64,000 nt of DNA from Brevibacterium senegalense (GTDB taxonomy: Bacteria > Actinomycetota > Actinomycetes > Actinomycetales > Brevibacteriaceae): the NCBI RefSeq assembly GCF_000285835.1, contig NZ_HE978604.1, positions 184,727 through 248,726 on the forward strand, read 5' to 3'. The position numbers and the translations under genes are program-made. The notes under the pieces were generated by a model. The model was not told the origin of the DNA. It was given only the letters and a program-made list of their open reading frames with translations, and ran no database searches. Shown here in pieces: positions 25,806 through 35,124 of the stretch. Numbering within the stretch: position 1 is the stretch's first letter; each line of letters opens with the position of its first letter.

Positions 25806-27908
25806 GTGCCGACCGTGCCCCCGACCACCCACCCCACCGCGCAGCAGAAGGCAGCGCGGCAGCAGGCAGCGCCGCAGGATTCAGCGCCGGAGCATGCGGC
25901 GTCGCAGGATTCAGCGCCGCTGGATCCAGCACCGCAGGAGGCCGCCGTGCAGGACACCCCCGCCGCGCAGGCCGCCGCGCCCGTCATCCGGGTGAAGGAC
26001 CTGTCCTTCCGCTACCCGGGCACGGATCGCGACACGCTGCGCAACGTCGATCTCACGATCGAGCGCGGGGACTTCGTGGCGGTGGTCGGGGGCAACGGGT
26101 CGGCCAAGACGACGCTGTGCAAGACCTTCAACGGGCTGGTCCCTCACTACTGGAGCGGTGACTTCGCCGGCAGTGTCCATGTGGGCGGCATCGACACGTG
26201 GGAGTCGTCCGTCGCAGAGCTGTCCGCCCGCGTGGGCTACGTCTACCAGGACTTCCAGAACCAGTTGGTCCGGCCCACGGTGCGCGACGAGGTGGCCTTC
26301 GGACCCCTCAACTTCGGCCACGCCGACTACCGCGAGCGCACGGACGAGGCGCTCGCCCAGCTGGGCATCGAGCACCTGCGCGACCAGTTCGTGTGGCAGC
26401 TGTCCGGCGGGCAGGCGCACCTGGTGGCGCTCGCCGCCGTGCTGGCGCTGCGGCCGGAGGTCATCGTCGTCGACGAGCCCGTCGCCGAGCTGGACCCCGC
26501 CCGCGCCGGCGAGATCTACCGCCGCCTGCGCGACCTCAACGAGCGCGAGGGCCTGACCGTCATCACGATCGAGCACCACGCGGACTTCATCGCCCAGTTC
26601 GCGAAGTCCGTCGTCCTCATGGCCGACGGCGCCCCCGTCTGGCACCTGCCCATCCAGGAGGCGATGGACCGGCACGCGGACCTGTCCAGCCACGGCGTGC
26701 CCGCCCCGGACGCCGTCGCCCTCACCGCGGCCGTGGGTGCACCGCACGTCGCGCTGGACGTGGACTCCGCGGTCCGGATCCTGCGCCCGGCCCTGCGCGA
26801 GCAGCAGGTGCCCGGTCCCGATCCGGCGACCCCGGCCTCGGGAGCAGGCGACGACGGGCAGGTGCCGCGCGCCGGTTCGGTGACGACGGTTGTGGGAACG
26901 GACCTGGACGGTCAGGTGCCTGGTCCCGATCTGGCGACCCCGGCCTCGGGCGCGGTCGACACCGGTCCCGAGGCCGGGGAGACGGCCGCTGACACGGCAC
27001 CGCCCGCGGTCGTCGCGTCGCTGCGCGGGGTGCACCACGGCTACCGGACGGTCGCCGGCGGTCTCTCGACGGTCCTGGACGGCCTGGACCTGGACCTGCG
27101 CGCGGGGGAGAAGGTCGCGCTCGTGGGCACGAACGGGGCCGGCAAGACGACGCTCATGAAGCTGCTGACCGGACTCATCGTGCCGCGCGCCGGGACCGTG
27201 ACCGTCGACGGGATCGACACGCGCAGCCGGTCAGCCGCCCGGTTGGCGGATCACGTGTCGTACATCTACCAGCATCCGCAGCAGATGTTCCTCAAGGACT
27301 CCGTGCGCGAGGACATCGCCCTCTTCCCGCGCGGGCGCAGGGTCGAGGACGCGGAGGCGATCGTCGACCGGGTGGTCGCGGAGGCGGGACTGTCCGCGCC
27401 GGCCGAGCGCGACGGGCGCAGCCTGTCCGGCGGCCAGCAGCGGCGGGCGACCCTGGGGATCGGACTGGCGATGCGGCCGCGGCTGCTCCTGCTGGACGAG
27501 CCGACGTCCAGCCTGGACATCCGGTCCCGCGACGACGTGACGGCGATGCTCGAGTCCCTGTCCGGGACCGTGCAGTGCGCGGTCGTCGCGACGCACGACA
27601 TGGAGCTCGTGGCGACGTGGGCGACCCGCGTCCTCGTCCTGGACCGGGGGCGGGTGCTGGCGGACGTCACCCCGCAGGAGCTGTTCTCCCGGCCGGAGCT
27701 CACGACGCAGACGCGATTGGTGCCGCCGCAGGCCGCCCGCATCGGCCTGGAGCTGGGACTCGACCCGCTGCCGCTGACGGCTGAGGACCTGCGGGCTCGG
27801 CTGCGGACGATCGACGGGACCGTCGAGTCCGCCCGGGCTGATCATCTGAGTCGAACCGACCGCCTCGGCGCGACTGGGTTCGACACGACCGGGACGGGGG
27901 AGCGCTGA
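25806..27908 (+). CDS. Fused double ATPase (EcfA-EcfA') of an ECF transporter
   Basis: A 700-residue protein with two ABC domains. The first 60 residues are Gln/Ala/Pro low complexity. Domain 1 (about 65-300) has Walker A GGNGSAKTTLCK, in which the invariant Gly before Lys is Ala, signature LSGGQAHLVALA and Walker B VIVVDEPVAELD. Domain 2 (about 405-620) has canonical GTNGAGKTTLMK, LSGGQQRRATLG and LLLLDEPTSSLD. The linker contains two near-identical copies of a VPGPDxATPASGA segment. It powers the S and T components. GTG start; the stop overlaps the EcfT ATG (TGATG). Confidence 0.93.
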   Translation: MPTVPPTTHPTAQQKAARQQAAPQDSAPEHAASQDSAPLDPAPQEAAVQDTPAAQAAAPVIRVKDLSFRYPGTDRDTLRNVDLTIERGDFVAVVGGNGSAKTTLCKTFNGLVPHYWSGDFAGSVHVGGIDTWESSVAELSARVGYVYQDFQNQLVRPTVRDEVAFGPLNFGHADYRERTDEALAQLGIEHLRDQFVWQLSGGQAHLVALAAVLALRPEVIVVDEPVAELDPARAGEIYRRLRDLNEREGLTVITIEHHADFIAQFAKSVVLMADGAPVWHLPIQEAMDRHADLSSHGVPAPDAVALTAAVGAPHVALDVDSAVRILRPALREQQVPGPDPATPASGAGDDGQVPRAGSVTTVVGTDLDGQVPGPDLATPASGAVDTGPEAGETAADTAPPAVVASLRGVHHGYRTVAGGLSTVLDGLDLDLRAGEKVALVGTNGAGKTTLMKLLTGLIVPRAGTVTVDGIDTRSRSAARLADHVSYIYQHPQQMFLKDSVREDIALFPRGRRVEDAEAIVDRVVAEAGLSAPAERDGRSLSGGQQRRATLGIGLAMRPRLLLLDEPTSSLDIRSRDDVTAMLESLSGTVQCAVVATHDMELVATWATRVLVLDRGRVLADVTPQELFSRPELTTQTRLVPPQAARIGLELGLDPLPLTAEDLRARLRTIDGTVESARADHLSRTDRLGATGFDTTGTGER

Positions 27909-28732
27909 TGGCGCGGAAGACACACGATGTGCTGAGCGTCGACTGGGTCCGGCTGGAACTGCTGCGGACCGCGTACTCGACGCGCGGCGGTCTGTTCAGC
28001 CGCATGGATCCGCGGATGGTGCTGGCCTGGTACCTCGTCATGGCGATCGCCCCGTGGTTCACCCACAGCACGGGCGTCCTCCTGGTGCTGTTCGTGCTGG
28101 GAGTGGCCTCCGTCGTGCTGGCGAGGGTGGGACCGCTGGTGCTGGGCCTGTTCCTCATCGGGCTGCTGGGCAACGTCGTGGGGCTGTTCGCCGCGTCGTT
28201 CCTGTTCGGCGGCGACCTGGGCACGCTCGTGGCGCTGGGCGAGCTCAACCTCAAGCTGGGTGCGGTGTCGATGGCGTCGATGGCGGCGTTCGTGTCGCTG
28301 GATCCGGAGAAGCTCTCCGATGCGCTCCTCTGGTTCCGGGCGCCGGAGCTGCTGGCGTTCGGCGTGAGCTACGGGTACCGCATGCTGCCGATCCTGGTCG
28401 ACGAGTACGTGACCGTCTTCGAGGGACAGCGGCTGCGGCACGCGCCGGTGGAGAAGCCCGGCTTCCTGGGTCTGCGGGTCGTGTGGCAGTGGTGCGTCCT
28501 GGCGGTGACCGCGTTCTACCCGATCATGCTCAACACGGCGAAGAACGTCCGCACGACCGTCGAAGCGCTGGAGACCCGCGGGTTCACCTACGGTGCGAAG
28601 AACGAGGCGGGGCGGACACTGCGGCTGGCGTACCTGCGCGTCACGCCCCTGGATGTCACGGTGGTCGCCGTGACCGGCCTGCTGGTGGTCGCGGCGTTCG
28701 TCGTGGGGCCCGGCATTCCCATCATCGGGTGA
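27908..28732 (+). CDS. ECF transporter transmembrane (T) component
   Basis: A 274-residue EcfT/CbiQ-like membrane protein with about five helices. The C-terminal coupling helices carry the conserved Ala-Arg-Gly type signature as ALETRGFTYG (residues near 220-230) preceding the last membrane segments. It transmits ATP hydrolysis from the fused ATPase to the S subunit. Overlapping start with the ATPase gene shows one operon of three genes. Confidence 0.9.
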   Translation: MARKTHDVLSVDWVRLELLRTAYSTRGGLFSRMDPRMVLAWYLVMAIAPWFTHSTGVLLVLFVLGVASVVLARVGPLVLGLFLIGLLGNVVGLFAASFLFGGDLGTLVALGELNLKLGAVSMASMAAFVSLDPEKLSDALLWFRAPELLAFGVSYGYRMLPILVDEYVTVFEGQRLRHAPVEKPGFLGLRVVWQWCVLAVTAFYPIMLNTAKNVRTTVEALETRGFTYGAKNEAGRTLRLAYLRVTPLDVTVVAVTGLLVVAAFVVGPGIPIIG

Positions 28733-28827
28733 GGTACGGTCCGCGTGTCCGTGCAACGGTCATGCAACTCTTCCGTCGTCATCGCCCTTCTACTGTGGAG
28801 CCACACATCTCAACGAGGAGGAATGAC

Positions 28828-30648
28828 ATGACGACAGTGACCGATCAGCCTGTGCAGACTGCGGATGACATCGCCACCGGCTGGCTGCGGGACCTGGAGA
28901 CAGCGCTGAAGGCCGGCGACATCGATGCGGCGGTGGACCTGTTCGCAACCACCAGCTACTGGCGGGACCTCGTGTCCTTCACCTGGAACCTCCGCACAGT
29001 CGAGGACCGCGACGGAGTCCGGGACATGCTCACCCACACCCTGGACCGCGTTGCACCCACCGACTTCCAGCTGAGCGAGCCGGCCGCGACGGCCGACGGC
29101 GTGACTGAGGCCTGGTTCACCTTCGCAACCTCTGTGGGCCGCGGCTCCGGTCTGGTCCGCCTCATCGACGAGGGCGGGGCGAAGGCATGGACCATGCTGA
29201 CGACACTGCAGGAGTTGAAGGGTCACGAGGAGCCGCGCGGGGATCGGCGTATCAGCGGTGCAGAGCACGGCGTCGACCCCCAGCGGAAGAGCTGGTCGGA
29301 GAAGCGAGCTGAGGAGGACGCGGCCTGGGGCAGGACCGCCCACCCGTACGTCCTGGTGGTGGGCGGTGGTCAGGGCGGCATCGCACTGGGAGCGCGGCTG
29401 CGGCAGCTGGGTGTGCCCGCCCTGGTCGTCGACCGGTGGGAGCGGCCCGGTGACCAGTGGCGCTCGCGGTACAAGTCGCTGTGCCTGCACGACCCGGTCT
29501 GGTACGACCACCTGCCCTACCTGAAGTTCCCGGACACCTGGCCGGTCTTCGCGCCCAAGGACAAGATCGCGGACTGGCTGGAGTTCTACACGAAGGTCAT
29601 GGAGGTGCCGTACTGGTCGTCGACGACTGCGACGCGGGCGACCTATGACGAGGCCGCCGGCCGGTGGACGGTCGAGCTCGAGCGCCAGGGCGAGACGATC
29701 ACCCTTCACCCCACGCATCTGGTCATGGCGACGGGGATGTCCGGCAAGCCCGCCATTCCCGAGTTCCCCGGTGCGGATGTGTTCAAGGGCGAGCAGCAGC
29801 ACTCCTCCCAGCACCCGGGACCGGATGCATATGCGGGGAAGAAGGTCGTCGTCATCGGCAGCAACAACTCCGCGTTCGACATCTGCGGGGCGCTGCACGA
29901 GGTGGGCGCCGACGTCACGATGGTGCAGAGATCGAGCACGCACATCGTCAAGAGCGACTCGCTCATGGACATCGGCCTGGGCGATCTCTACTCGGAGCGG
30001 GCTCTGGCGAACGGTGTCACGACGGAGAAGGCCGATCTCATCTTCGCCTCCCTGCCGTACCGGATCATGCACGAGTTCCAGATCCCGCTGTACGACCAGA
30101 TCAAGGAGCGGGACCGCGACTTCTACCAGCGGATGGCGGATGCGGGCTTCGACCTGGACTTCGGCGAGGACGGGTCCGGTCTGTTCCTGAAGTACCTGCG
30201 GCGCGGATCCGGCTACTACATCGACGTGGGTGCGGCTGAACTCATCGCTGATGGCGGCGTCGCACTGGCGAAGGGCCAGGTCGACCACCTGACCGAGGAT
30301 GCCGTCGTGTTGGAGGACGGCACGGAGCTGCCCGCGGACCTCGTCGTGTACGCGACGGGCTACGGCTCGATGAACGGGTGGGTCGCGGACCTCGTCGACC
30401 AGGAGACCGCGGATCGGGTGGGGAAGGTGTGGGGCCTGGGATCCGACACGACGAAGGACCCCGGACCGTGGGAGGGCGAGCAGCGCAACATGTGGAAGCC
30501 CACCCAGCAGGAGAACCTGTGGTTCCACGGCGGGAACCTGCACCAGTCACGGCACTACTCGCTCTATCTGGCCCTCCAGCTCAAGGCGCGCTACGAAGGC
30601 ATCGACACGCCGGTCTACGGACTGCAGGAGGTCCATCACCTGAGCTGA
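28828..30648 (+). CDS. Flavin-dependent monooxygenase with NTF2-like N-terminal domain
   Basis: A 606-residue oxidase. Residues about 15-135 form a SnoaL/NTF2-like domain (LETALKAGDIDAAVDLFATT). The remainder is a class B (FMO/YUC-like) flavoprotein with the FAD motif VLVVGGGQGGIALGARL near residue 172 and an NADPH-binding VVVIGSNNSAFDICGALHE near 345. ATGYG lies before the C-terminus. Start is ATG at 28828 after GAGGAGGAA. Related enzymes oxygenate soft nucleophiles or aldehydes/ketones. It is probably soluble and not obviously part of a larger operon. Substrate unknown. Confidence 0.9.
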   Translation: MTTVTDQPVQTADDIATGWLRDLETALKAGDIDAAVDLFATTSYWRDLVSFTWNLRTVEDRDGVRDMLTHTLDRVAPTDFQLSEPAATADGVTEAWFTFATSVGRGSGLVRLIDEGGAKAWTMLTTLQELKGHEEPRGDRRISGAEHGVDPQRKSWSEKRAEEDAAWGRTAHPYVLVVGGGQGGIALGARLRQLGVPALVVDRWERPGDQWRSRYKSLCLHDPVWYDHLPYLKFPDTWPVFAPKDKIADWLEFYTKVMEVPYWSSTTATRATYDEAAGRWTVELERQGETITLHPTHLVMATGMSGKPAIPEFPGADVFKGEQQHSSQHPGPDAYAGKKVVVIGSNNSAFDICGALHEVGADVTMVQRSSTHIVKSDSLMDIGLGDLYSERALANGVTTEKADLIFASLPYRIMHEFQIPLYDQIKERDRDFYQRMADAGFDLDFGEDGSGLFLKYLRRGSGYYIDVGAAELIADGGVALAKGQVDHLTEDAVVLEDGTELPADLVVYATGYGSMNGWVADLVDQETADRVGKVWGLGSDTTKDPGPWEGEQRNMWKPTQQENLWFHGGNLHQSRHYSLYLALQLKARYEGIDTPVYGLQEVHHLS

Positions 30649-30730
30649 GCGGCTCGGGGCCGAGGCCGTGTCAGCGGGTGGTGCCGGGCCACGGTGGGCC
30701 GGCCGCGGCCTCGGCGGCGGAACTGTTGGT

Positions 30731-30770
30731 GACGGGCCCCGGGCGCAGGCGGCTGCTCCCGGGGCCCGTC
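30731..30770. terminator. hairpin between the monooxygenase and the convergent VOC gene
   Basis: A perfect 13-bp stem (left arm 30731-30743, right arm 30758-30770) with a 14-base loop sits between two convergent genes. No T-tract, but position and stability suggest a bidirectional terminator. Confidence 0.6.
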
Positions 30771-30787
30771 GGCGACGAAGGTGGGAC

Positions 30788-31585
30788 TCAGCCCTCCGGC
30801 ACGGCCTCGCTCATCGCGGAGATCTGGAAGGTCGCCCCGTGCGGATCCGCGACTGTGGCGATGCGGCCGAAGGGGGAGTCGACCGGGCCGTCCAGCAGCT
30901 TCCCGCCCAGGTCGACGACCTTCTGCGCGGCGGCGTCACACGATTCGACGGCCAGATAGACGCGCCAGCCCGCGGCCTCCTCCGGCATGACCCCGGTCGC
31001 GTCGCCCAGCCCCCAGGACGCGGTCTCATGCGGCCCGTTCGTGGAGTAGCGGAAGCTGTCGTCGTCCATCTGCTCGGAGATCGGGACGAGCTGTGCGTCG
31101 AAGACGGCGGTGTAGAACTCCACGGCACTGTCGTACTGGTGGGTCATGAGCTCGAACCAGACGGGGGAGCCGGGCAGGCCCGTGTGGTCGTAGCCGTCCA
31201 GATCGCCGGCCTGCCACATGTTGATCCCGGCCCCGGTGGGGTCGCAGAGGACGCCCATGCGGCCGGCCTCGCCGATCGGCATGGGGTCCATGGGGCTCTT
31301 CGCGCCCAACTGCAGCGCCTTCTGAAGCCGGGCGTCCAGGTCGTCGACGGTGAGGTAGACGTCCCAGCGGGGCTCCAGCGGGTCGCCCTCCGGGCACGTC
31401 ATCCCGGTGACGTCCATCGCGCCGCCCACCAGGGCGTCGCCGTTGCGGATGATGCAATAGCCGCCGAACTCCTCGCCCTGCGACTCGAACGTCCACCCGA
31501 AGAGTGCGGAGTAGAACTCCTGCGTCTGTGGCAGCGACGTCGAGTTCAGATCGATCCATGCGGTGGTTCCCGTGGTCCTGGTCAT
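30788..31585 (-). CDS. Two-domain VOC (glyoxalase/bleomycin-resistance-like) protein
   Basis: A 265-residue protein with two vicinal-oxygen-chelate domains (about residues 5-125 and 138-258). Each has the paired beta-alpha-beta-beta-beta pattern and F-Y-x-x-[AV]-F-x-[WA] helices (QTQEFYSALFGWTF; SAVEFYTAVFDAQL), ending with DPTGAGINMWQ and DPHGATFQIS. Such proteins bind metals or small hydrophobic compounds; enzymatic role unknown. It lies 100 bases downstream of an AraC-type regulator in the same orientation. Confidence 0.9.
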   Translation of the reverse strand: MTRTTGTTAWIDLNSTSLPQTQEFYSALFGWTFESQGEEFGGYCIIRNGDALVGGAMDVTGMTCPEGDPLEPRWDVYLTVDDLDARLQKALQLGAKSPMDPMPIGEAGRMGVLCDPTGAGINMWQAGDLDGYDHTGLPGSPVWFELMTHQYDSAVEFYTAVFDAQLVPISEQMDDDSFRYSTNGPHETASWGLGDATGVMPEEAAGWRVYLAVESCDAAAQKVVDLGGKLLDGPVDSPFGRIATVADPHGATFQISAMSEAVPEG

Positions 31586-31688
31586 GATTCCTCCGTGGGG
31601 TGTGAGGTCCGAAGCGGAGTCTCCGCTTCAGTGGTTCCACCGTAGGAGTGGGCGGTGGTCCCGTGTGTGTCCGAACTTGCTGGGGTGC

Positions 31689-32423
31689 TCACCGCGTGCA
31701 GAGGCTGGGCAGTGCGGTCACGAGCGGCACGGGGCGCTGGGCGGACTGCGCGGAGGCGAAGGACAGCGTGATGCGGGAACCGGCGCGCAGCGGTCCGGGT
31801 GCCACGGCGACGGTGGGATCCGTGGGCGCCAGCTGGTCCATCGCGTCCGCCTGTGCTGGAACCGCGAATCCCAGCAGGTGTGGGGCACCGGGGCACAGGG
31901 GCAGATCGACGGACGCCACTCCGGACACGAGGGTGCCGGACCGCGGCAGGCCGATGGGCGCCGGCTGCGGGAACCAGCCCACCCAGATGTGCGGGTCGCC
32001 GCGGACGCCCAGGGACACGGGCACGTCCAGGTCGACGCGGACGGAGCCGGAGCCGGGCTGCAGGAGGCTGAAGGGCAGCGGCGGGCGGTCGCTGATCCTC
32101 TCCGCCAGGCGGCGCAGGCGACCGGGCGGCACGCCCACCGTGGCGCTGAAGCGCCTGCTGAAGCTGGAGAGCGAGTCGAAGCCCACCGCGGAGGCCACGT
32201 CGATGACGGATTCGGTGTCCTCCAGCAGCAGTCGCTTCGCCCGGTCGATCCGCAGGGCGGTGAGGTAGCGGCCCGGACTGATCCCCAGACGATGCGTGAA
32301 GAGGCGCGAGAAGTGGAAAGGGCTGTACCCCACGTGGTCGGCCAGATCGGCCACGGTGAGGTCCTCGGGGCGGCTGCGCGCCAGCCCGAGGGCGGAGGTC
32401 AGAAGCGTGTCCGCAGTGGACAT
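31689..32423 (-). CDS. AraC family transcriptional regulator
   Basis: A 244-residue regulator with the AraC DNA-binding domain at the N-terminus (about residues 18-110: DLTVADLADHVGYSPFHFSR, then VIDVASAVGFDSLSSFSRRF). The remaining 130 residues form a non-HTH C-terminal effector-like domain. This HTH-first order is unlike most AraC members but typical of a SoxS/Rob-like layout with a GyrI-type or novel sensor. The start chosen is ATG at 32423. It precedes the VOC gene and probably regulates it. Confidence 0.85.
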   Translation of the reverse strand: MSTADTLLTSALGLARSRPEDLTVADLADHVGYSPFHFSRLFTHRLGISPGRYLTALRIDRAKRLLLEDTESVIDVASAVGFDSLSSFSRRFSATVGVPPGRLRRLAERISDRPPLPFSLLQPGSGSVRVDLDVPVSLGVRGDPHIWVGWFPQPAPIGLPRSGTLVSGVASVDLPLCPGAPHLLGFAVPAQADAMDQLAPTDPTVAVAPGPLRAGSRITLSFASAQSAQRPVPLVTALPSLCTR

Positions 32424-32590
32424 CGCCGCATTCGCGAGCCCGGTCACAGGCTCGAGTGTACTGTGCCTGCACCCCGTTCGCCGAGGGACCGTCGGCCGGT
32501 TCGAGGGCCACCGCGTGCAGTGGGCTCTCGAACCGGCGGGCGGTCCGTCGAGGTGCCGTCTGGCCCATCGAGGTGCCGGCGGTCGACACG

Positions 32591-34471
32591 TCACACGTGG
32601 AGGGTCTGACCGCTCCAGCCGCGGCGCAGCCACCGGTCGTGCGAGGCGACGAGGACGGTGCCAGCGTGTTCGTGGATCGCGGCCTCCAACTGGGTGACGA
32701 GGAGGATGGACAGGTGGTTCGTGGGCTCGTCCAGCAACAGGATGTCCGGGGTGTCCGCCAGCAGGACCGCCAGTTCGAGGCGCCGTTGCTGGCCGACGCT
32801 CAGGCTGGCGACCGGCCGGTGCAGATCGCGTCCGGCCAGCAGACCGAAGTCCGTCACCGGAGTCCGCTGGGCGCGTGCGGTGCCCACGAGGTCCTCGTAC
32901 GCCTGGGCGACCGTGCGCTCCGGGCCGCGCTCGCCCGGGTCTGGCAGGTCGACCTCCTGCGAGAGCAGTCCGATGCGCAGTCCCGGGGCGCGTTCGACGC
33001 GCCCGCTCGTCGGGTCGAGCCTGTCCGCCAGCACGTGCAGCAGCGTCGACTTCCCGGCCCCGTTGGCGCCGGTGATGAGCCACTTCTCGCCCGCCCGCAC
33101 CAGCAGATCAGTGGGGGCGAGCCTGCCTGCGACCCCCGCTCCCGAGGCCGAGAGGACGGTCGCGGTGCCGGTCGCCTGGCCGTCCGTGCCGGAAGGCACA
33201 CCGGCGGACGCGCGATCGCTGCCGGCGGTCCCGGCCACAGCGGCAGGTGGGTCGACGGCGGTGGTCCGGGCGGCCTCGGCGGGGGCGTCTGCTGTGCCGG
33301 GCTGGAAGCCCGCGAACCGCAGCTCCTGCGGGGGCTTGCGGATCTGGTGCTCGTCCAGGTCTGCGAGGCGGTTGCGGGAGTCCTTGACGCGGCGGGAGAC
33401 GACCTTCGCGTTGCGGTCGGCGTAGAACTTCCGGGCCATCCGCGACTCGGTGCGGGGCTTCCAATCGTGATGGCCGACAGTCTGATTCTCGCCCACGGCC
33501 GCGCGCAGGCGCGTCAGCTCCTGCTGCTCGTCCCGGTACTGGCGCTCCCACCGGGCGCGCTCGTCGCGGCGGGCACGCAGATAGTCCGTGTAGGCACCGG
33601 TGAAACGGGTGAGGCCGATCCCCGTCCCCGTGCCGTCCTCGAGGAGGCCGCCCGCGACCGCGTGCGGGATGGGTGCCGGATCGAGGTCGAGCAGCGCCGT
33701 GACCGCCTCGTCGAGGAATGCCCGGTCGTGGCTGGTCAGCAGCACGGGACCGGGCCAGGAGGCGAGGACGTCGCGCAGGTGCGCGGTCGCGGAATCGTCC
33801 AGATGGTTGGTGGGCTCGTCCAGGAGCAGGACGTCCGGGGCGGACAGCAGCAGCCACGCCAGCGACAGGCGCGAGGCCTGCCCGCCGGAGAGTTCCCGGG
33901 TGGGGCGGTCGCGGGGCACGTCGGCCAGGCCCAGTCCGGCCAGGAGCGATTCGATGCGGGAGTCGATCTCCCAGACGCGCAGGTCCTGGGCGGTCTCGAG
34001 GGCGCGTGTGTAGGCGTGGACGGCGGAGCCGTCCTGAGGGGAGCCCGCCAGTGCGGAGGCCGCCCGGTCGAGGTCGTGCTCCGCCTGACGGATCGGTGCG
34101 ACGGCGGACTCGAGCGCCTGGGCGACCGTGTCCGTGGGCGGGAACGGCGGCTCCTGGTGGAGCAGTCCGATCCGGGGGATCCGCCCGCCCGGAGCGGTCG
34201 CGCGCACGGTTCCCACGTCCGGCTCCTGGAGGCCGGCGAGGATGCGCAGGAGGGTGGACTTCCCGGAGCCGTTCTCGCCGATGAGGCCCGCGCGCTCGCC
34301 GGCGTAGACGGTGAGGGAGACATCGGTGAGGACGCGCCGGGCGCCGTAGGAGAGGGAGATCCCGTCGGCGCGCAGGTGGGCGGCGGAGGGTGCCCCGGTG
34401 GGTGCAGAGGTGGGTGCGACGGAGGGCGCATGCGCGGGGTCAGAGAAGGCGGGAAGAGAAGAGGCAGGCAC
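32591..34471 (-). CDS. ABC-F family ATPase (ribosomal protection/translation factor type)
   Basis: A 626-residue soluble protein with two ABC domains and no membrane helices. Domain 1 has Walker A GENGSGKS, signature LSGGQASRLSL and DEPTNHLDD; domain 2 has GANGAGKS, LSVGQQRRLEL and DEPTNHLS. The linker between them (ERQYRDEQQELTRLRAAVGE...) is charged. ABC-F proteins act on the ribosome, some giving resistance to macrolides, lincosamides or pleuromutilins. An Ala/Gly/Thr-rich insert (about residues 370-410) interrupts the start of domain 2. The start chosen is GTG at 34471 after GAGGACA; a TTG at 34510 would add 13 residues. Confidence 0.9.
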   Translation of the reverse strand: MPASSLPAFSDPAHAPSVAPTSAPTGAPSAAHLRADGISLSYGARRVLTDVSLTVYAGERAGLIGENGSGKSTLLRILAGLQEPDVGTVRATAPGGRIPRIGLLHQEPPFPPTDTVAQALESAVAPIRQAEHDLDRAASALAGSPQDGSAVHAYTRALETAQDLRVWEIDSRIESLLAGLGLADVPRDRPTRELSGGQASRLSLAWLLLSAPDVLLLDEPTNHLDDSATAHLRDVLASWPGPVLLTSHDRAFLDEAVTALLDLDPAPIPHAVAGGLLEDGTGTGIGLTRFTGAYTDYLRARRDERARWERQYRDEQQELTRLRAAVGENQTVGHHDWKPRTESRMARKFYADRNAKVVSRRVKDSRNRLADLDEHQIRKPPQELRFAGFQPGTADAPAEAARTTAVDPPAAVAGTAGSDRASAGVPSGTDGQATGTATVLSASGAGVAGRLAPTDLLVRAGEKWLITGANGAGKSTLLHVLADRLDPTSGRVERAPGLRIGLLSQEVDLPDPGERGPERTVAQAYEDLVGTARAQRTPVTDFGLLAGRDLHRPVASLSVGQQRRLELAVLLADTPDILLLDEPTNHLSILLVTQLEAAIHEHAGTVLVASHDRWLRRGWSGQTLHV

Positions 34472-34556
34472 AGGGGTGTCCTCGAGTTCGGTCGGACTCC
34501 CGCGGGGCAACGCCGCAGACGCGGGAGGAGAACGAGGTCACTTCTTCACGCCGCAT
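34440..34556 (-). CDS. possible 38-codon leader ORF overlapping the ABC-F start
   Basis: A short frame with ATG at 34556 runs over the ABC-F start region in another frame, encoding a Cys-, Arg- and Ser-rich peptide. An 8-bp inverted repeat (CTCCCGCG 34497-34504 / CGCGGGAG 34520-34527) lies within it. Antibiotic-responsive ABC-F genes often have leader peptides and attenuator hairpins. No ribosome binding site is obvious, so this is speculative. Confidence 0.25.
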   Translation of the reverse strand: MRREEVTSFSSRVCGVAPRESDRTRGHPCACLFSSRLL

Positions 34557-34725
34557 ACGGTAGCAGGCCCACCGCCGGTCCGACAGTGCACGGCGGACTG
34601 TCTCCTGCTGGGCCGGATGTCTGGTGCGCGCGTGGTTGCCGCGCACATACTGGGGGAGCGGCCTGCAGCGAGGCCGTGAGCACGGTGCCACGAATCACCG
34701 GACCCCCCCCGACCGGAGGAGCGAC

Positions 34726-35085
34726 ATGACCAGTCCTGCGCATCACACCCTCACCTACATCGAGTTCGGCGTGACGGATCTGGCGCAGACCCGCGCGTTC
34801 TACGAGGCCGCGTTCGGGTGGGAGTTCAATGAGTACGGGCCCGGTTACGCGGGAATCCGCGCGCCCGGCGGCGACGGCGAGGTGGGCGGATTGAATCCGC
34901 AGGCGCAGCCCTCTGACGCTGGCCCGCTGGTCCTGCTGGTCTCCGACGACCTGGACGCCTCCGTGACCGCGGTGACGGACGCCGGCGGCACGATCGTCGC
35001 AGGCCCCTACGAGTTCCCCGGCGGCCGCCGCTTCGAGTTCACCGATCCCAGCGGCAACCGGTTGGGCGTCTTCAGCGACCACTGA
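34726..35085 (+). CDS. VOC family protein, single domain
   Basis: A 119-residue protein with one VOC fold: HTLTYIEFGVTDLAQTRAFY then EAAFGWEF at the N-terminal half, and RRFEFTDPSGNRLGVFSDH at the end, including a likely metal-ligand His and Glu pair. Start is ATG at 34726, behind GGAGGAGC. A run of eight C (34703-34710) lies just upstream of the ribosome binding site. Function unknown; possibly binds or inactivates a small compound. Confidence 0.9.
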   Translation: MTSPAHHTLTYIEFGVTDLAQTRAFYEAAFGWEFNEYGPGYAGIRAPGGDGEVGGLNPQAQPSDAGPLVLLVSDDLDASVTAVTDAGGTIVAGPYEFPGGRRFEFTDPSGNRLGVFSDH

Positions 35086-35124
35086 GCGTCAGGAACCACC
35101 GGCGGCAGGTGAACTCGAGCCGTC

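Noticed and set aside
28740..28790. TGCAAC direct repeats upstream of the monooxygenase
   Set aside because: Only two 6-base copies; too weak to call an operator.
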